Origin: Actinomadura livida
Lineage (GTDB): Bacteria > Actinomycetota > Actinomycetes > Streptosporangiales > Streptosporangiaceae
NCBI RefSeq assembly: GCF_014648675.1
Contig: NZ_BMRO01000001.1
Span: 268,017-332,016 of the forward strand
Reading direction: 5' to 3'
DNA length: 64,000 bases
Shown here: positions 29,222 through 37,895 of the stretch, one piece after another
How positions within the stretch are numbered: position 1 is the stretch's first letter
Layout: every line of letters starts with the position of its first letter
Notes under the pieces: generated by a model
The model's input: only the letters and a program-made list of their open reading frames with translations
Databases searched by the model: none
What the model was told of the DNA's origin: nothing
Program-made: the position numbers and the translations under genes

Positions 29222-29716
29222 TCAAGAGCCGCGGACGGTCCTGGACAGGCGGCGGCCCAGGAGAAGGTAGGCGATGACGACGCCGGTGACGTTGAGGATG
29301 ACGTCGTCGATGTCGAAGGCGCGGCCCACCACCAGCATGCCCTGGACCGTCTCGATGACCAGGGAGAGCACGGTCGCCACGATGGCCAGGCGGATGGGTC
29401 CGCGGAGGGTCGTCCAGACGATGGGGAGCAGCACGCCCAGGGGCGCGAGGAGCGCGAGGTTGCCGCCCACTTGGAGGACGGCCTCCTTGATGGGCCGATC
29501 CATGTAGAAGCGGAGCGAGCGGCCAGGGTCGGTGTTGCCGCCCGCCTGGCCGTTGTCCTGGACGGGTGTCAGCGTCAGCTTGAACGCGAAGTAGAAGAAG
29601 ACGCCAAGCGCGCCCAACGCGATCGCCACGGCGACCGCGCGCAGGGCGATGATGTACCAGGGGACCTTCTTGCCCGGCGCCGCGGGCTGCCACATCTCCA
29701 CCAACACGCGCCGCAT
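29222..29716 (-). CDS. VanZ-like membrane protein
   Basis: 164-residue membrane protein with four helices, the first at residues ~22-45. The SLRFYMDRPIKEAVLQVGGNLALLAPLGVLLP stretch and SLVIETVQGMLVVGRAFDIDDVILNVTG near the C-terminus are the VanZ-family core (E-x-x-Q and R-x-x-D-x-D-D-x-x-x-N). VanZ in its namesake cluster gives low-level teicoplanin resistance; most chromosomal members have no known role. It converges on the epimerase fusion and lies 120 bp past the lon stop, with the lon terminator between. Confidence 0.85.
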   Translation of the reverse strand: MRRVLVEMWQPAAPGKKVPWYIIALRAVAVAIALGALGVFFYFAFKLTLTPVQDNGQAGGNTDPGRSLRFYMDRPIKEAVLQVGGNLALLAPLGVLLPIVWTTLRGPIRLAIVATVLSLVIETVQGMLVVGRAFDIDDVILNVTGVVIAYLLLGRRLSRTVRGS

Positions 29717-29785
29717 CTCCCCGTTCCGCCATCAGCCATGCACGGCCCGGTGATACGGCGGACCGAAAAGCGGATTGGCGCCGAA

Positions 29786-29818
29786 AAGCCCGCGCCGGGC
29801 GAAAACCGGCGCGGGCTT
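29786..29818 (-). terminator. intrinsic terminator of lon
   Basis: AAGCCCGCGCCGG (29786-29798) and CCGGCGCGGGCTT (29806-29818) form a perfect 13-bp stem with a 7-base loop. Read on the minus strand, the stem is followed by four T residues, as in a classical rho-independent terminator just past the lon stop. Confidence 0.8.
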
Positions 29819-29836
29819 ACCGCAGACTCACCGGAC

Positions 29837-32233
29837 TCAGACCGTCACCGGGGTGGTGGCGGGCTCCAGAGCCAGGTCGAGCACCTCGCGGACGTCGCTC
29901 ACGGCGAAGACCGTCAGCTTGTCCAGCACCTCGGCCGGGACCTCCTCGAGGTCCGGCTCGTTGCGCTTCGGCACGATCGCGGTGGTGATGCCGAGCCGGG
30001 ACGCGGCCAGCAGCTTCTGCTTCAGGCCGCCGATCGGCAGCACCCGGCCGGTGAGCGACACCTCGCCGGTCATCGCCACGTCCGGGCGGACCGGCCGCCC
30101 CGACAGCAGCGACGCCAGCGCCGTCGTCATCGTGATGCCGGCGCTCGGGCCGTCCTTCGGGATCGCGCCGGCGGGCACGTGGACGTGCACGCCGCGGTCC
30201 TTCAGGTCGCCGACCGGGAGCTCCAGCTCCGCCCCGCGCGAGCGCAGGTAGCTCAGCGCGATCCGCGCCGACTCCTTCATGACGTCGCCGAGCTGCCCGG
30301 TGAGCGTCACGCCGGTGTCGCCGGTCTCCTTGTCGGCCAGCGACGCCTCGATGTAGAGGACGTCGCCGCCCGCGCCGGTGACCGCCAGGCCCGTCGCGAC
30401 GCCGGGCACGCCCGTCCGCCGCTCGTTGCGGCTCAGCTCGACCTCCGGCGTGTACCTTGGCCGCCCCAGGTACTCCTTCAGGTCGTCCGCGCCGATCGAG
30501 ACCGGCAGCCGCGCCTTCTCCAGCGCCACGTTCGCGGCGACCTTCCGCAGCACCCGCGCGATCGACCGGTCCAGCGACCGGACGCCCGCCTCACGGGTGT
30601 ACTCGGACGCCAGCAGCCGCAGCGCGTCGTCGCCGAACGCCACCTCGGACGCCTCCAGCCCGGCCTTGCCGAGCTGGCGCGGCAGCAGGTGGTCCCGCGC
30701 GATGGTGACCTTCTCGTGCTCGGTGTAGCCGTCCAGCTCCACCAGCTCCATCCGGTCGAGCAGCGGCGCGGGGATCGCCTCCACCACGTTCGCCGTCGCG
30801 AGGAACAGCACGTCGCTCAGGTCGAGCTCCACCTCCAGGTAGTGGTCCCGGAAGGTGTGGTTCTGCTCGGGGTCCAGGACCTCCAGCAGCGCCGCCGTCG
30901 GGTCGCCCCGGTAGTCGGCGCCGACCTTGTCGATCTCGTCCAGGAGGACGACCGGGTTCATCGAACCGGCCTCCCTTATGGCGCGGACGATCCGTCCCGG
31001 AAGAGCCCCCACGTAGGTACGTCGGTGACCGCGGATCTCGGCCTCGTCCCTGACTCCACCCAGAGCGACCCTGACGAACTTGCGTCCCATGGACCGTGCG
31101 ACCGACTCGCCAAGGGACGTCTTACCGACGCCAGGAGGGCCGGTGAGCGCCAGGACAGCACCGCTCCTGCGTCCGCCCACGACGCCGAGGCCCCGGTCCT
31201 CACGCCGCTTGCGCACGGCCAGGTACTCGATGATGCGCTCCTTGACGTCGTCGAGACCCGCGTGGTCGGCGTCCAGGATCTCCCGGGCGCCCGCGATGTC
31301 GTAGGCGTCCTCGGTCCGGTCGTTCCACGGGATGTCCAGCACCGTGTCGAGCCAGGTGCGGATCCAGCCGCCCTCCGGCGAGGCGTCGGACGACCGCTCC
31401 AGCTTGTCGACCTCCTTCAGCGCGGCCTCGCGCACCTTCTCGGGCAGGTCCGCCGCCTCGATCCGGGCCCGGTAGTCGTCCTCCTCGTCGGCGGGGTCGC
31501 CGTTCAGCTCGGCCAGCTCCTTGCGGATGGCCTCCTGCTGCTGCCGCAGCAGGAACTCCCGCTGCGTCTTCTCCATGCCCTCCTGGACGTCCTTGCGGAT
31601 CGTCTCCGCCACGTCCAGCTCGGCCAGATGGTCGCGCGCCCACCCGATCACCAGGTTGAGCCGCTCCACCACGTCCGGCGTCTCCAGGACCTCGATCTTC
31701 TGCTCGACGGTCAGGTACGGCGCGTACCCGGCGTTGTCGGCCAGCGTGGACGGGTCGTCGATCTGCTGCACCACGTCCACGACCTGCCAGGCGCCCCGCT
31801 TCTGCAGGATCGCGCCGACCAGGCTCTTGTACTCCTTCGCCAGTTCCTGCGCGCGCCCGGACGGCGGCGGCGTCTCGATCACGGTGCCCTCGACCCACAG
31901 CGCCGCGCCCGGCCCGGTCGTCCCGGTCCCGATCCGCACCCGCTGCACGCCCCGGACGACCGCCCCCGGCACACCGCCGGGCAGCCGCCCCTCCTGCTCG
32001 ATCACGCCGAGCGTCCCGATGCCGGCGTACTGCCCGTTCAGCCTGGGGACCAGCAGCACCCGCGGCTTGCTCACCGACCGGATGCCCGGCCCCTGGGACC
32101 GGCCGGCGGCCCGTGCGGCCTCGATGGCCGCCCGCACCTCACCGCTGTCGGACAGGTCCAGCGGCACCACCATGCCCGGCAGAACGGCCCCGTCGTCCAG
32201 AGGCAGCACCGGCAGCGTCAGGGTCTCGCTCAT
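29837..32233 (-). CDS. lon: ATP-dependent protease Lon
   Basis: 798-residue cytoplasmic quality-control protease. Order: LON N-terminal domain ([19 protein letters not shown]), helical region with the [15 protein letters not shown] motif, AAA+ domain with Walker [10 protein letters not shown] and sensor motifs, then the serine-lysine protease domain with PKDGPSAG (catalytic Ser) and [10 protein letters not shown] (catalytic Lys). The ATG at 32233 gives [12 protein letters not shown]; an earlier ATG at 32269 would place the start almost on top of the HAIR operator, so the shorter start is preferred. Regulation: a HAIR element 37 bp upstream indicates HspR heat-shock repression. A perfect terminator follows the stop. 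Confidence 0.96.
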   Translation of the reverse strand: MSETLTLPVLPLDDGAVLPGMVVPLDLSDSGEVRAAIEAARAAGRSQGPGIRSVSKPRVLLVPRLNGQYAGIGTLGVIEQEGRLPGGVPGAVVRGVQRVRIGTGTTGPGAALWVEGTVIETPPPSGRAQELAKEYKSLVGAILQKRGAWQVVDVVQQIDDPSTLADNAGYAPYLTVEQKIEVLETPDVVERLNLVIGWARDHLAELDVAETIRKDVQEGMEKTQREFLLRQQQEAIRKELAELNGDPADEEDDYRARIEAADLPEKVREAALKEVDKLERSSDASPEGGWIRTWLDTVLDIPWNDRTEDAYDIAGAREILDADHAGLDDVKERIIEYLAVRKRREDRGLGVVGGRRSGAVLALTGPPGVGKTSLGESVARSMGRKFVRVALGGVRDEAEIRGHRRTYVGALPGRIVRAIREAGSMNPVVLLDEIDKVGADYRGDPTAALLEVLDPEQNHTFRDHYLEVELDLSDVLFLATANVVEAIPAPLLDRMELVELDGYTEHEKVTIARDHLLPRQLGKAGLEASEVAFGDDALRLLASEYTREAGVRSLDRSIARVLRKVAANVALEKARLPVSIGADDLKEYLGRPRYTPEVELSRNERRTGVPGVATGLAVTGAGGDVLYIEASLADKETGDTGVTLTGQLGDVMKESARIALSYLRSRGAELELPVGDLKDRGVHVHVPAGAIPKDGPSAGITMTTALASLLSGRPVRPDVAMTGEVSLTGRVLPIGGLKQKLLAASRLGITTAIVPKRNEPDLEEVPAEVLDKLTVFAVSDVREVLDLALEPATTPVTV

Positions 32234-32269
32234 GCTCAGCTCCAAGTCGTATGTCGGCACCCAACACAA

Positions 32270-32290
32270 GTTGAGTCATAGACACTCAAG
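32270..32290. promoter_or_regulatory. HAIR operator (HspR-binding) upstream of lon
   Basis: GTTGAGT-N7-ACTCAAG matches the HAIR consensus CTTGAGT-N7-ACTCAAG at 13 of 14 arm positions with the exact 7-base spacer. HspR control of lon through HAIR is established in Streptomyces. Confidence 0.85.
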
Positions 32291-32394
32291 ATTCCGGAGC
32301 ACCATTTTGTTTCCCACACAACGTTCGCCCACAGCGATCACCTTGCGTCGGCTGCCGCGCCGCCGCTTCAGGCTCGTCCCAGTGAATGCGGGAG

Positions 32395-35157
32395 CTACTG
32401 CGGTACTTCCCGCTGGCCATCGTCCGGCCGGGGGTCCTCGTCCGAGTCGGTCGGGGGATTGCCTGTGTCCTGCCGGTCGGTCTCGGCGTATGCCCGCTCG
32501 TGCATCAACGCCGGGTCGGCATATGCCTGCCAGCCGTAGCGAGCGAACCAGGTAGCCCGCGCTTGCTCCTGATGCCACTGCTCCAGTTGCTCCAGCAACT
32601 GGCCTGCGGCCTCCACCACGTCCGGGTGGCCGGTGCCGGCCGCGCGTCCGAACCAGTACCGCGCCTGCTCCGCCCGCCCCTCCTCCCGCTCCAGGTTGCC
32701 GAGGTTGATCATCGCTTTGGGTCCCCAGTCCTCGTGACCAGTGGCGATCACCCGCTTGTACCAACGACGAGTCTGCTCTGTCCGCCCCCGATCGATCTCC
32801 ACTCCCGCGAGGCCGAACATCGCCTCCGGCATGAAATCGTGATCGCGGAGGGCGATCGCGCGTTCGAACCAGTGCCGCGCCTGCTCCACCCGTCCCTGCG
32901 TCCGCTCGAAGGCACCCAGGTTGATCATCGCCATCGGCGCGTACTCTTCATGACCGGTGCCGACTGCGCGTTCGAACCAGTGCCGCGCCTGCTCCACCGG
33001 CCCGTGCTTCCGCTCCAGGTTGCCAAGGTCATTCATCGCCTTGGGCGCCCAGTCCTCGTGGCCAGTGGCGATCGCGCGTTCGAACCAGTGCCGCGCCTGC
33101 TCCACCCGGCCCTGCTCCCTCTCCAACCCCCCGAGGTCGCCCATCGCCCTGGGCGCGAGGTCATCGTGGCCAGTGGCAGCCGCCTGTTCCCACCAGTGCC
33201 GCGCCTGCTCCGGGCACCCCTGCTCGTCCTCCAAGTACCCGAGATTGATCATCGCCACCGGCGCGCGGTCCCTATGACCAGTGCCGGCCGCGCGTTCGAG
33301 CCAGTACCGCGCCTGCTCCAGGCGACCACGATCCATGTCTGCTTGAGCGAGTTGGAGCATCGCCCAGGGCCCGACGTCTTCGTGGCCGGTGACGGCCGCT
33401 TGTTCCCACCAATGGCGCGCCCGCTCCTCCCGCCCCTGCTCCCATTCCAGGCCCGCGAGATTGAGCATCGCATTGGGCAGATGTTCCTGATCGTTCGTGG
33501 CGATCAGCCGCTCGTACCAGTGCCGCGCCTGTTCCACCCGGCCCTGACCGTGCTCCAAGGCGCCAAGTTTGATCATTGCCCACGGCCATGAATCGCGGTG
33601 CTCGGTGGCGAGCACTTGCTCCAACCAGTGCCGCGCCTGCTCCACCCGGCCCTGCTCTTCCTCCAAGTAGCCCAAATGGAGCATCGCCAATGGTGCGTAC
33701 TCGTGATGGCCGCTTGCGATGACACGGCGAGTCCAATGGCGGGTTTCTTCGAAGTCTCCGTTCTCGGCAAGCCACAAGGAGATCTCGTGCAGGGCCTCAG
33801 GGGCGGTGTCAGGGCCGTCCAGAAGGCGTTGAGCGGCGCGGTAAGCCCCCAGGCGCAGGGCGGTGTAGCCGATGTTCCGGCGTTGCTCATCCTCGAAGAA
33901 GGCGTCCGCGTAGCGCCACAGCGCGTCGTGCACGTGCCAGTGCGCCGGGTCGGCGTGGTCATCGGCGATGGCCGTCAGCAAGGGGTGCACCACGTAGCAA
34001 TGGCCGTCGCTCACGGACTGCAGATCGACGAACTGTGGCCGGTCCGGGCCGGAAGTGGTGGCCCACCGGAGCGCTCGCGCGTAGTCGGTGGCCGAGACCG
34101 GCGCGTCGACGCCGACGCCCGCCAGTTCGCGCCAGTAGGTCCTGTACAGGTGGTCCAGGACGTCTTCGGTGAGCAGACGAGGCAGCCGGGCCCGGTGCCA
34201 GTCGGTGATCGCGTGCAGCAGAGCCAGCCGGTCGGTGGACCCCTCCTCGTCGCGGGTCAGCGCCTCCCGGATCTGGTCCCACGCGATCATCAGCCGTCCC
34301 ATCAGCACATCCGTGCCCTCATCCAGGATCGGCCGCAGATGGGCGTACATCTCCTGCGCAAGGAGCGCGGCTCGTTCGGCCGCCCTGACCGCCCCGATAT
34401 CGATCCGGACAGCATGCTCCTCCAGTGCCTTGACCAGTTGCTCGGGCACCCGTAGGCCCTGGAGTTCGGCGCTGTCGACGGTGGCCAGCACCCACAGCCG
34501 GTCGGGGAGGCCGCCGGGCGCGGTGAGCGCCAGTTCGGTCAGCCGCCCGGGGGTCAGCCCGTCCAGCCACAGCACCGCCCCCTGGTCCTCGCCGGCCCAG
34601 TGGCGGGCCTGGTCGATCATGTCGCCGAGCCGGACTCTCGGGTCGTCGGCGAAACCGATGACCCGGTGGCCGGGCAACTGGGACCGGGCGGCTCGGGCCA
34701 GGGTGCGGGTGGCGCCGGCAAGCCTGGGGCCGGCCACGAGGACGATCCGCTTGGCCCCGCCGGTGAGCGCTTCATCCAGGGCGTTGTCGACATCACGGGA
34801 GATGTAGAACGCCTCCCCCTCGTCCCCGAAACGATTCGGATGCACCCCCAGATCCCGCGGGGTCACCTCGCTCAATGTCCTGGGCCGCCCATCCGGGCCG
34901 GTGAAGGACGGCCAGGGCACCGCCTGAACCGTCGCGTCCCCGCCTGCGCCCCGGGCCATGGACGCCCTATGCGTGACCACCGCTGCCGCTCCGGCGAGAA
35001 CCAGGTCCCCGGTGAGCCACCACCATGCCCACGTACCGTCGTTCAGGATTTGATTAGTGGCGACCCCGATCGCCACGACCAGCACCGCCGACAGCGCGTC
35101 CAGCAGCCACACCCACCGGGCAGGTCGTCCCCGCTTCATCGAGCCCCCCGCCATCAT
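32395..35157 (-). CDS. membrane-anchored NTPase-like protein with Sel1/TPR-type repeats
   Basis: 920-residue protein. Two membrane helices (residues ~14-36 and ~45-62) anchor it, leaving a long cytoplasmic part. Around residue 140 LVAGPRLAGATR occupies the place of a Walker A but lacks the Lys, and GAVLWLDGL near 196 resembles Walker B, so it looks like a STAND-type NTPase with a decayed P-loop. Residues 480-839 hold ten uninterrupted 36-residue repeats (consensus around GHEDWAPxAMxxLGxLExEQGRVEQARHW), the Sel1-like length, and a partial eleventh. The C-terminus is acidic and disordered. The start could also be Met7 at 35139. No partner gene is adjacent. Role unknown; signalling or scaffold is an inference. 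Confidence 0.75.
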   Translation of the reverse strand: MMAGGSMKRGRPARWVWLLDALSAVLVVAIGVATNQILNDGTWAWWWLTGDLVLAGAAAVVTHRASMARGAGGDATVQAVPWPSFTGPDGRPRTLSEVTPRDLGVHPNRFGDEGEAFYISRDVDNALDEALTGGAKRIVLVAGPRLAGATRTLARAARSQLPGHRVIGFADDPRVRLGDMIDQARHWAGEDQGAVLWLDGLTPGRLTELALTAPGGLPDRLWVLATVDSAELQGLRVPEQLVKALEEHAVRIDIGAVRAAERAALLAQEMYAHLRPILDEGTDVLMGRLMIAWDQIREALTRDEEGSTDRLALLHAITDWHRARLPRLLTEDVLDHLYRTYWRELAGVGVDAPVSATDYARALRWATTSGPDRPQFVDLQSVSDGHCYVVHPLLTAIADDHADPAHWHVHDALWRYADAFFEDEQRRNIGYTALRLGAYRAAQRLLDGPDTAPEALHEISLWLAENGDFEETRHWTRRVIASGHHEYAPLAMLHLGYLEEEQGRVEQARHWLEQVLATEHRDSWPWAMIKLGALEHGQGRVEQARHWYERLIATNDQEHLPNAMLNLAGLEWEQGREERARHWWEQAAVTGHEDVGPWAMLQLAQADMDRGRLEQARYWLERAAGTGHRDRAPVAMINLGYLEDEQGCPEQARHWWEQAAATGHDDLAPRAMGDLGGLEREQGRVEQARHWFERAIATGHEDWAPKAMNDLGNLERKHGPVEQARHWFERAVGTGHEEYAPMAMINLGAFERTQGRVEQARHWFERAIALRDHDFMPEAMFGLAGVEIDRGRTEQTRRWYKRVIATGHEDWGPKAMINLGNLEREEGRAEQARYWFGRAAGTGHPDVVEAAGQLLEQLEQWHQEQARATWFARYGWQAYADPALMHERAYAETDRQDTGNPPTDSDEDPRPDDGQREVPQ
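32641..33720 (-). repeat. ten 108-bp tandem coding repeats
   Basis: Ten consecutive 108-bp units with no spacers encode the 36-residue Sel1-like repeats. Several units are highly similar at DNA level (for example the CAGTGCCGCGCCTGCTCC string recurs on the plus strand), which implies recent duplication or gene conversion and makes copy number likely to vary between strains. Confidence 0.85.
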
Positions 35158-36047
35158 CCGGCCCCCGGCCGCTCCCGCCGAGAACCGCTCCGCCCCCGGC
35201 CCTGTCGCAATCCGGGCGACAATGAAACACCGTAAGTCTCGGCCCTGTCCGCGCCGGCTGCGACGTGCAGACGGCCGGTTCTGGTCGCTGCCGAACTCGC
35301 CGCGCCCCCGGGCCCGGCAGCACCGGCCGTGACCGCGGCGCGGCCCGCCGGCACGGCGGGGGACCTCCCACCCGACGCGCTGGGCAATGCGGAGGCAAAG
35401 GACGGTTCGCGATCTTGATTCTTTGTGCGGGGGGCGGTTTACGCGCGCATGACGCCGGGGTACCTAACGCAACGAGATCGTGACACAGAGTGAACGACTG
35501 AATCCCGGGGCGGCAAAGCCCCAGGTCGGAAAAGGGGAGGGGCCGGATGCACCGCACAGAGCGTGAGATCTTCCCGGTCCCCGCCCCGCGAGGCCCGGTC
35601 CGTGCGGCCGAGGGCGATCGCGGCACCGTCGACCGCGGCCGGCACCGTCCCCCAACGGGTGCCGCGGCGAGGGGGCCGGGCGGTACACCTCGGGTCCTCG
35701 GCCGCAGCGGACCGGCCGGGCACGCCGGCCACTCCAGGACCCCGGTGCCGCCCGCCCCCGCGGCACCGGCGTCCCCCACCGGCCGGGCCGGCGGCATCAC
35801 CCGAGCCGTGCCGCCGGTCCGGCCCCGGACACCGGGGCGCCGCGCAGGCGCCCTCCCCCAGAGGCCGGGCGGGCACGCCGTCCGGCGTGAGACGGGAGGA
35901 GGTGGGAAGCAGCCCCGAGACGAACCGGCATTCGGCCGATGAACACCCCAGGCGGCCGGAACTCCGTCCGACCCCCGTCCCGGCCGCCGGCGCAGTCGCA
36001 GCAGGGATGACTGCGGAACCGGGCCCGTGAAGCGCCACGGGCCCGGT
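35158..36047. other. 890-bp region with no convincing gene
   Basis: The stretch between the Sel1-repeat gene and the MarR-GNAT gene. The left end is the presumed promoter of the Sel1-repeat gene. Around 35490-35545 a short hairpin (GGGGC-ggcaaa-GCCCC) is followed by AGGGGAGGGG and an ATG at 35547 that opens a 131-residue Pro/Arg/Gly-rich frame to 35942. The right end is the terminator of the MarR-GNAT gene. Frames exist on both strands but none resembles a known protein. Confidence 0.6.
35547..35942 (+). CDS. doubtful Pro/Arg/Gly-rich small protein
   Basis: 131-residue frame that starts eight bases after a good AGGGGAGGGG ribosome site. It has no recognisable domain, signal peptide or membrane helix and is strongly low-complexity (Pro, Arg, Gly, Ala). 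Overlapping frames exist on both strands, as expected by chance in very GC-rich DNA. The ribosome site is the only positive evidence; a structured leader or decayed gene is equally possible. Confidence 0.2.
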   Translation: MHRTEREIFPVPAPRGPVRAAEGDRGTVDRGRHRPPTGAAARGPGGTPRVLGRSGPAGHAGHSRTPVPPAPAAPASPTGRAGGITRAVPPVRPRTPGRRAGALPQRPGGHAVRRETGGGGKQPRDEPAFGR

Positions 36048-36048
36048 T
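36017..36048 (-). terminator. perfect 13-bp hairpin after the MarR-GNAT gene
   Basis: AACCGGGCCCGTG (36017-36029) and CACGGGCCCGGTT (36036-36048) pair perfectly around a 6-base loop. It touches the stop codon of the minus-strand gene; there is no T tract, but the stem is very strong. Confidence 0.65.
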
Positions 36049-36971
36049 CACAGCCGTTTGCGCCAGACCTGCCCGTGGATCACGTCGCCGAAGCGCTCGA
36101 CCGGCGGCTCCTCCTCTTTTAGGACGAACCCCGCCCGCTCGTAGATGCGGTGCGCCGGACGCTGCAGCGCCGTCGTCCACAGCATGATCTCCGAATACCC
36201 CGTCCCGGCGGCGAAGCGGACGCACTCGCCGACCAGCGCGGCGCCGATGCCCATGCCGCGGGCGTCCGGCTCGACGTGCAGCAGCCGGAGCTGCGCGACG
36301 TCGTCGGTGCGGCGGACGCAGAACACCCCGCCCACGCGCTCCCCGCCCGACTCGGCGATCCACGCGTTCTCCCGCCGCGGGTCGTGGTCCCGCACGTAGT
36401 CCGCGACGACGGACGCGACGAGGGCCTCGTAGCCGCGGTCCCAGCCGCAGTCCAGGTGGTAGAGGGCGCCGTTGCGCTCCACCATCCAGCCGAGGTCGCC
36501 GGGGCGCAGCGGGCGCAGGACGAAGCCGTCCCCGCCGGGCCGGCCGCCGAGCACGTCCTCGATGGAGCGCATCGCGGCGAGCAGCCGGCTCCGGTCGCCC
36601 GCGGAGAGGCCGGCCAGCAGGCCGCGGATCTCGGCGACGGACCGCTCGTCGAGCATCGCGAACACCTCGCGGCCGCGCGGGGTGAGCCGGGCGATCTGCC
36701 GGCGGGCGTCGCCCGGCGCGCGCTCCCGCTCGACCAGCCCGTCGGTCTCGAACCGGGCCAGCAGCCGGCTGAGGTAGCCGGGGTCGAGGTCCAGGGCGCG
36801 GCGCAGCGCGAGGACCTCGGTCTCGCTCCGCTGCGCCAGCTCGAAGATCACCCGTGCTTCGGTGAGGGAGTACGGCGTCCGGACGAGCCCCTCCCCGAGC
36901 ACGCCGATCACCCCGGTGTAGAACCGGTTGAACGACCGGACCGTGCCCACGTCCCCCTCGGCCACCGCCAT
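36048..36971 (-). CDS. MarR regulator fused to GNAT acetyltransferase
   Basis: 307-residue fusion. Residues ~10-145 are a MarR winged helix (LTEARVIFELAQRSETEVLALRRALDLDPGYLSRLLARFETDGLVER then DARRQIARLTPRG). Residues ~150-307 are a GNAT N-acetyltransferase with the acetyl-CoA loop in HVEPDARGMGIGAALV and a C-terminal WTTALQRPAHRIYERAGF. Such fusions are known, but their acceptor is usually unknown; it may sense or modify the same small molecule. A 25-bp palindrome ten bases upstream of the ATG is a near-certain autoregulatory site. No target gene is divergent from it within 300 bp except the minus-strand DUF3817 gene upstream. Confidence 0.88.
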   Translation of the reverse strand: MAVAEGDVGTVRSFNRFYTGVIGVLGEGLVRTPYSLTEARVIFELAQRSETEVLALRRALDLDPGYLSRLLARFETDGLVERERAPGDARRQIARLTPRGREVFAMLDERSVAEIRGLLAGLSAGDRSRLLAAMRSIEDVLGGRPGGDGFVLRPLRPGDLGWMVERNGALYHLDCGWDRGYEALVASVVADYVRDHDPRRENAWIAESGGERVGGVFCVRRTDDVAQLRLLHVEPDARGMGIGAALVGECVRFAAGTGYSEIMLWTTALQRPAHRIYERAGFVLKEEEPPVERFGDVIHGQVWRKRL

Positions 36972-36981
36972 GGCCGCCTCC

Positions 36982-37006
36982 TAATGTTTGACTCAGTCAA
37001 ACATTA
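36982..37006. promoter_or_regulatory. 25-bp palindromic operator of the MarR-GNAT gene
   Basis: Arms TAATGTTTGACT and AGTCAAACATTA are perfectly complementary around a single central C. The site lies 10 bp before the start codon and is AT-rich against a very GC-rich background, as expected of a MarR binding site overlapping a promoter. Confidence 0.75.
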
Positions 37007-37047
37007 ATCGACGAGACAGCCCGCATCCAGTGCCCGGAAAGGCCGGA

Positions 37048-37371
37048 TCAGGCGCGCGCCCCGGCCTCCGCGCCGCCCAGCGCCCGCGCCTCCTGCACGA
37101 TCCGGCGCTCCACGAAGAAGGTCATCAGCGGCACGACGCCGCCGAGCACGATCAGCACGATCCGGCTCAGCGGCCAGCCGGTGCGCCGCCACAGGTCGTA
37201 GGCGACCACCAGGTAGACCATGTAGAAGAAGCCGTGGATGGGCGAGACGACGGCCACCATCCCCGGCATGTCGGTCGGCCCGTACTTCAGCACCATGCCG
37301 ATCGTGAGCAGCACGAGCAGCGTGCCGACCACCATGGCCAGGATCCGGTACCTGGTCACCGCGCCTTCCAC
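37048..37371 (-). CDS. DUF3817-type small membrane protein
   Basis: 107-residue integral membrane protein with three helices (residues ~8-28, ~38-58, ~68-88). The SPIHGFFYMVYLVVAYDL segment is characteristic of the DUF3817 family, conserved across actinomycetes and without known function. The ATG at 37371 precedes the first helix; another start lies six residues in. The next gene upstream, 52 bp away on the same strand, also encodes a small membrane protein, so both may be cotranscribed. Confidence 0.8.
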   Translation of the reverse strand: MEGAVTRYRILAMVVGTLLVLLTIGMVLKYGPTDMPGMVAVVSPIHGFFYMVYLVVAYDLWRRTGWPLSRIVLIVLGGVVPLMTFFVERRIVQEARALGGAEAGARA

Positions 37372-37423
37372 AGATCACACCTTTCGTCGGCGGCCCGCCC
37401 GGGACGGTCCCGGCGCGGCCGGG

Positions 37424-37780
37424 TCAGCGGCGCCCGCCGCCCTGCGAGTTGAGCCGCGCGAGGTAGCGGTTGTAGGCGGCGAGTGCGGGGTCCTCGTCCT
37501 CCTGCCGCCGGATGATCTCCTGCTTGACCTCGGCCTCCGCGGGCTCCTCGATCACCTTGGGGGCCGGGGCGGTGCCGCTGCGCTCGTCGCGGATCATCTT
37601 GACCCACATCACGACCACGAACAGCGCGAAGATCGGCCACTCGAAGGTGTAGGCCCAGCTGCGGTCGTTGCCGCTCTGGGCGCGGTCGAACTGCCACCAG
37701 CCGAAGGCGAGGAACGCGCCGCACAGCACGATCGCCAGAGTGTGCAGCGCGAGCCAGCCCGGGGTGAAGAACCGTCGCAC
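37424..37780 (-). CDS. conserved small membrane protein, one or two helices
   Basis: 118-residue protein with an N-terminal helix (LALHTLAIVLCGAFLAFGWWQFDRA) and a second helix (EWPIFALFVVVMWVKMIRDER), then a charged cytoplasmic tail ending PALAAYNRYLARLNSQGGGRR. WQFDRAQSGNDRSWAYTFEWP is a recognisable actinobacterial signature, but I know no function. The GTG at 37780 gives the usual VRRFFTPGWLALH start; a longer frame exists upstream. Possibly in an operon with the DUF3817 gene. Confidence 0.75.
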   Translation of the reverse strand: MRRFFTPGWLALHTLAIVLCGAFLAFGWWQFDRAQSGNDRSWAYTFEWPIFALFVVVMWVKMIRDERSGTAPAPKVIEEPAEAEVKQEIIRRQEDEDPALAAYNRYLARLNSQGGGRR

Positions 37781-37895
37781 GTCACGAAGCCTACCCCCGC
37801 TCCGGCCGGGTCCGGCCACGACCCCGGCCGACGCCCGGACGGCCGGATTCTCCGTTCCGACATGATTTGTCGGCGGCCGCCTCTACCTTCACCGC

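Noticed and set aside
32641..33720. Tandem repeats considered as a CRISPR or minisatellite
   Set aside because: Units are 108 bp with no spacers and stay in frame as 36-residue protein repeats.
35400..35546. Possible c-di-AMP or other riboswitch
   Set aside because: I could not find the conserved core elements; only a short hairpin and a ribosome site are visible.
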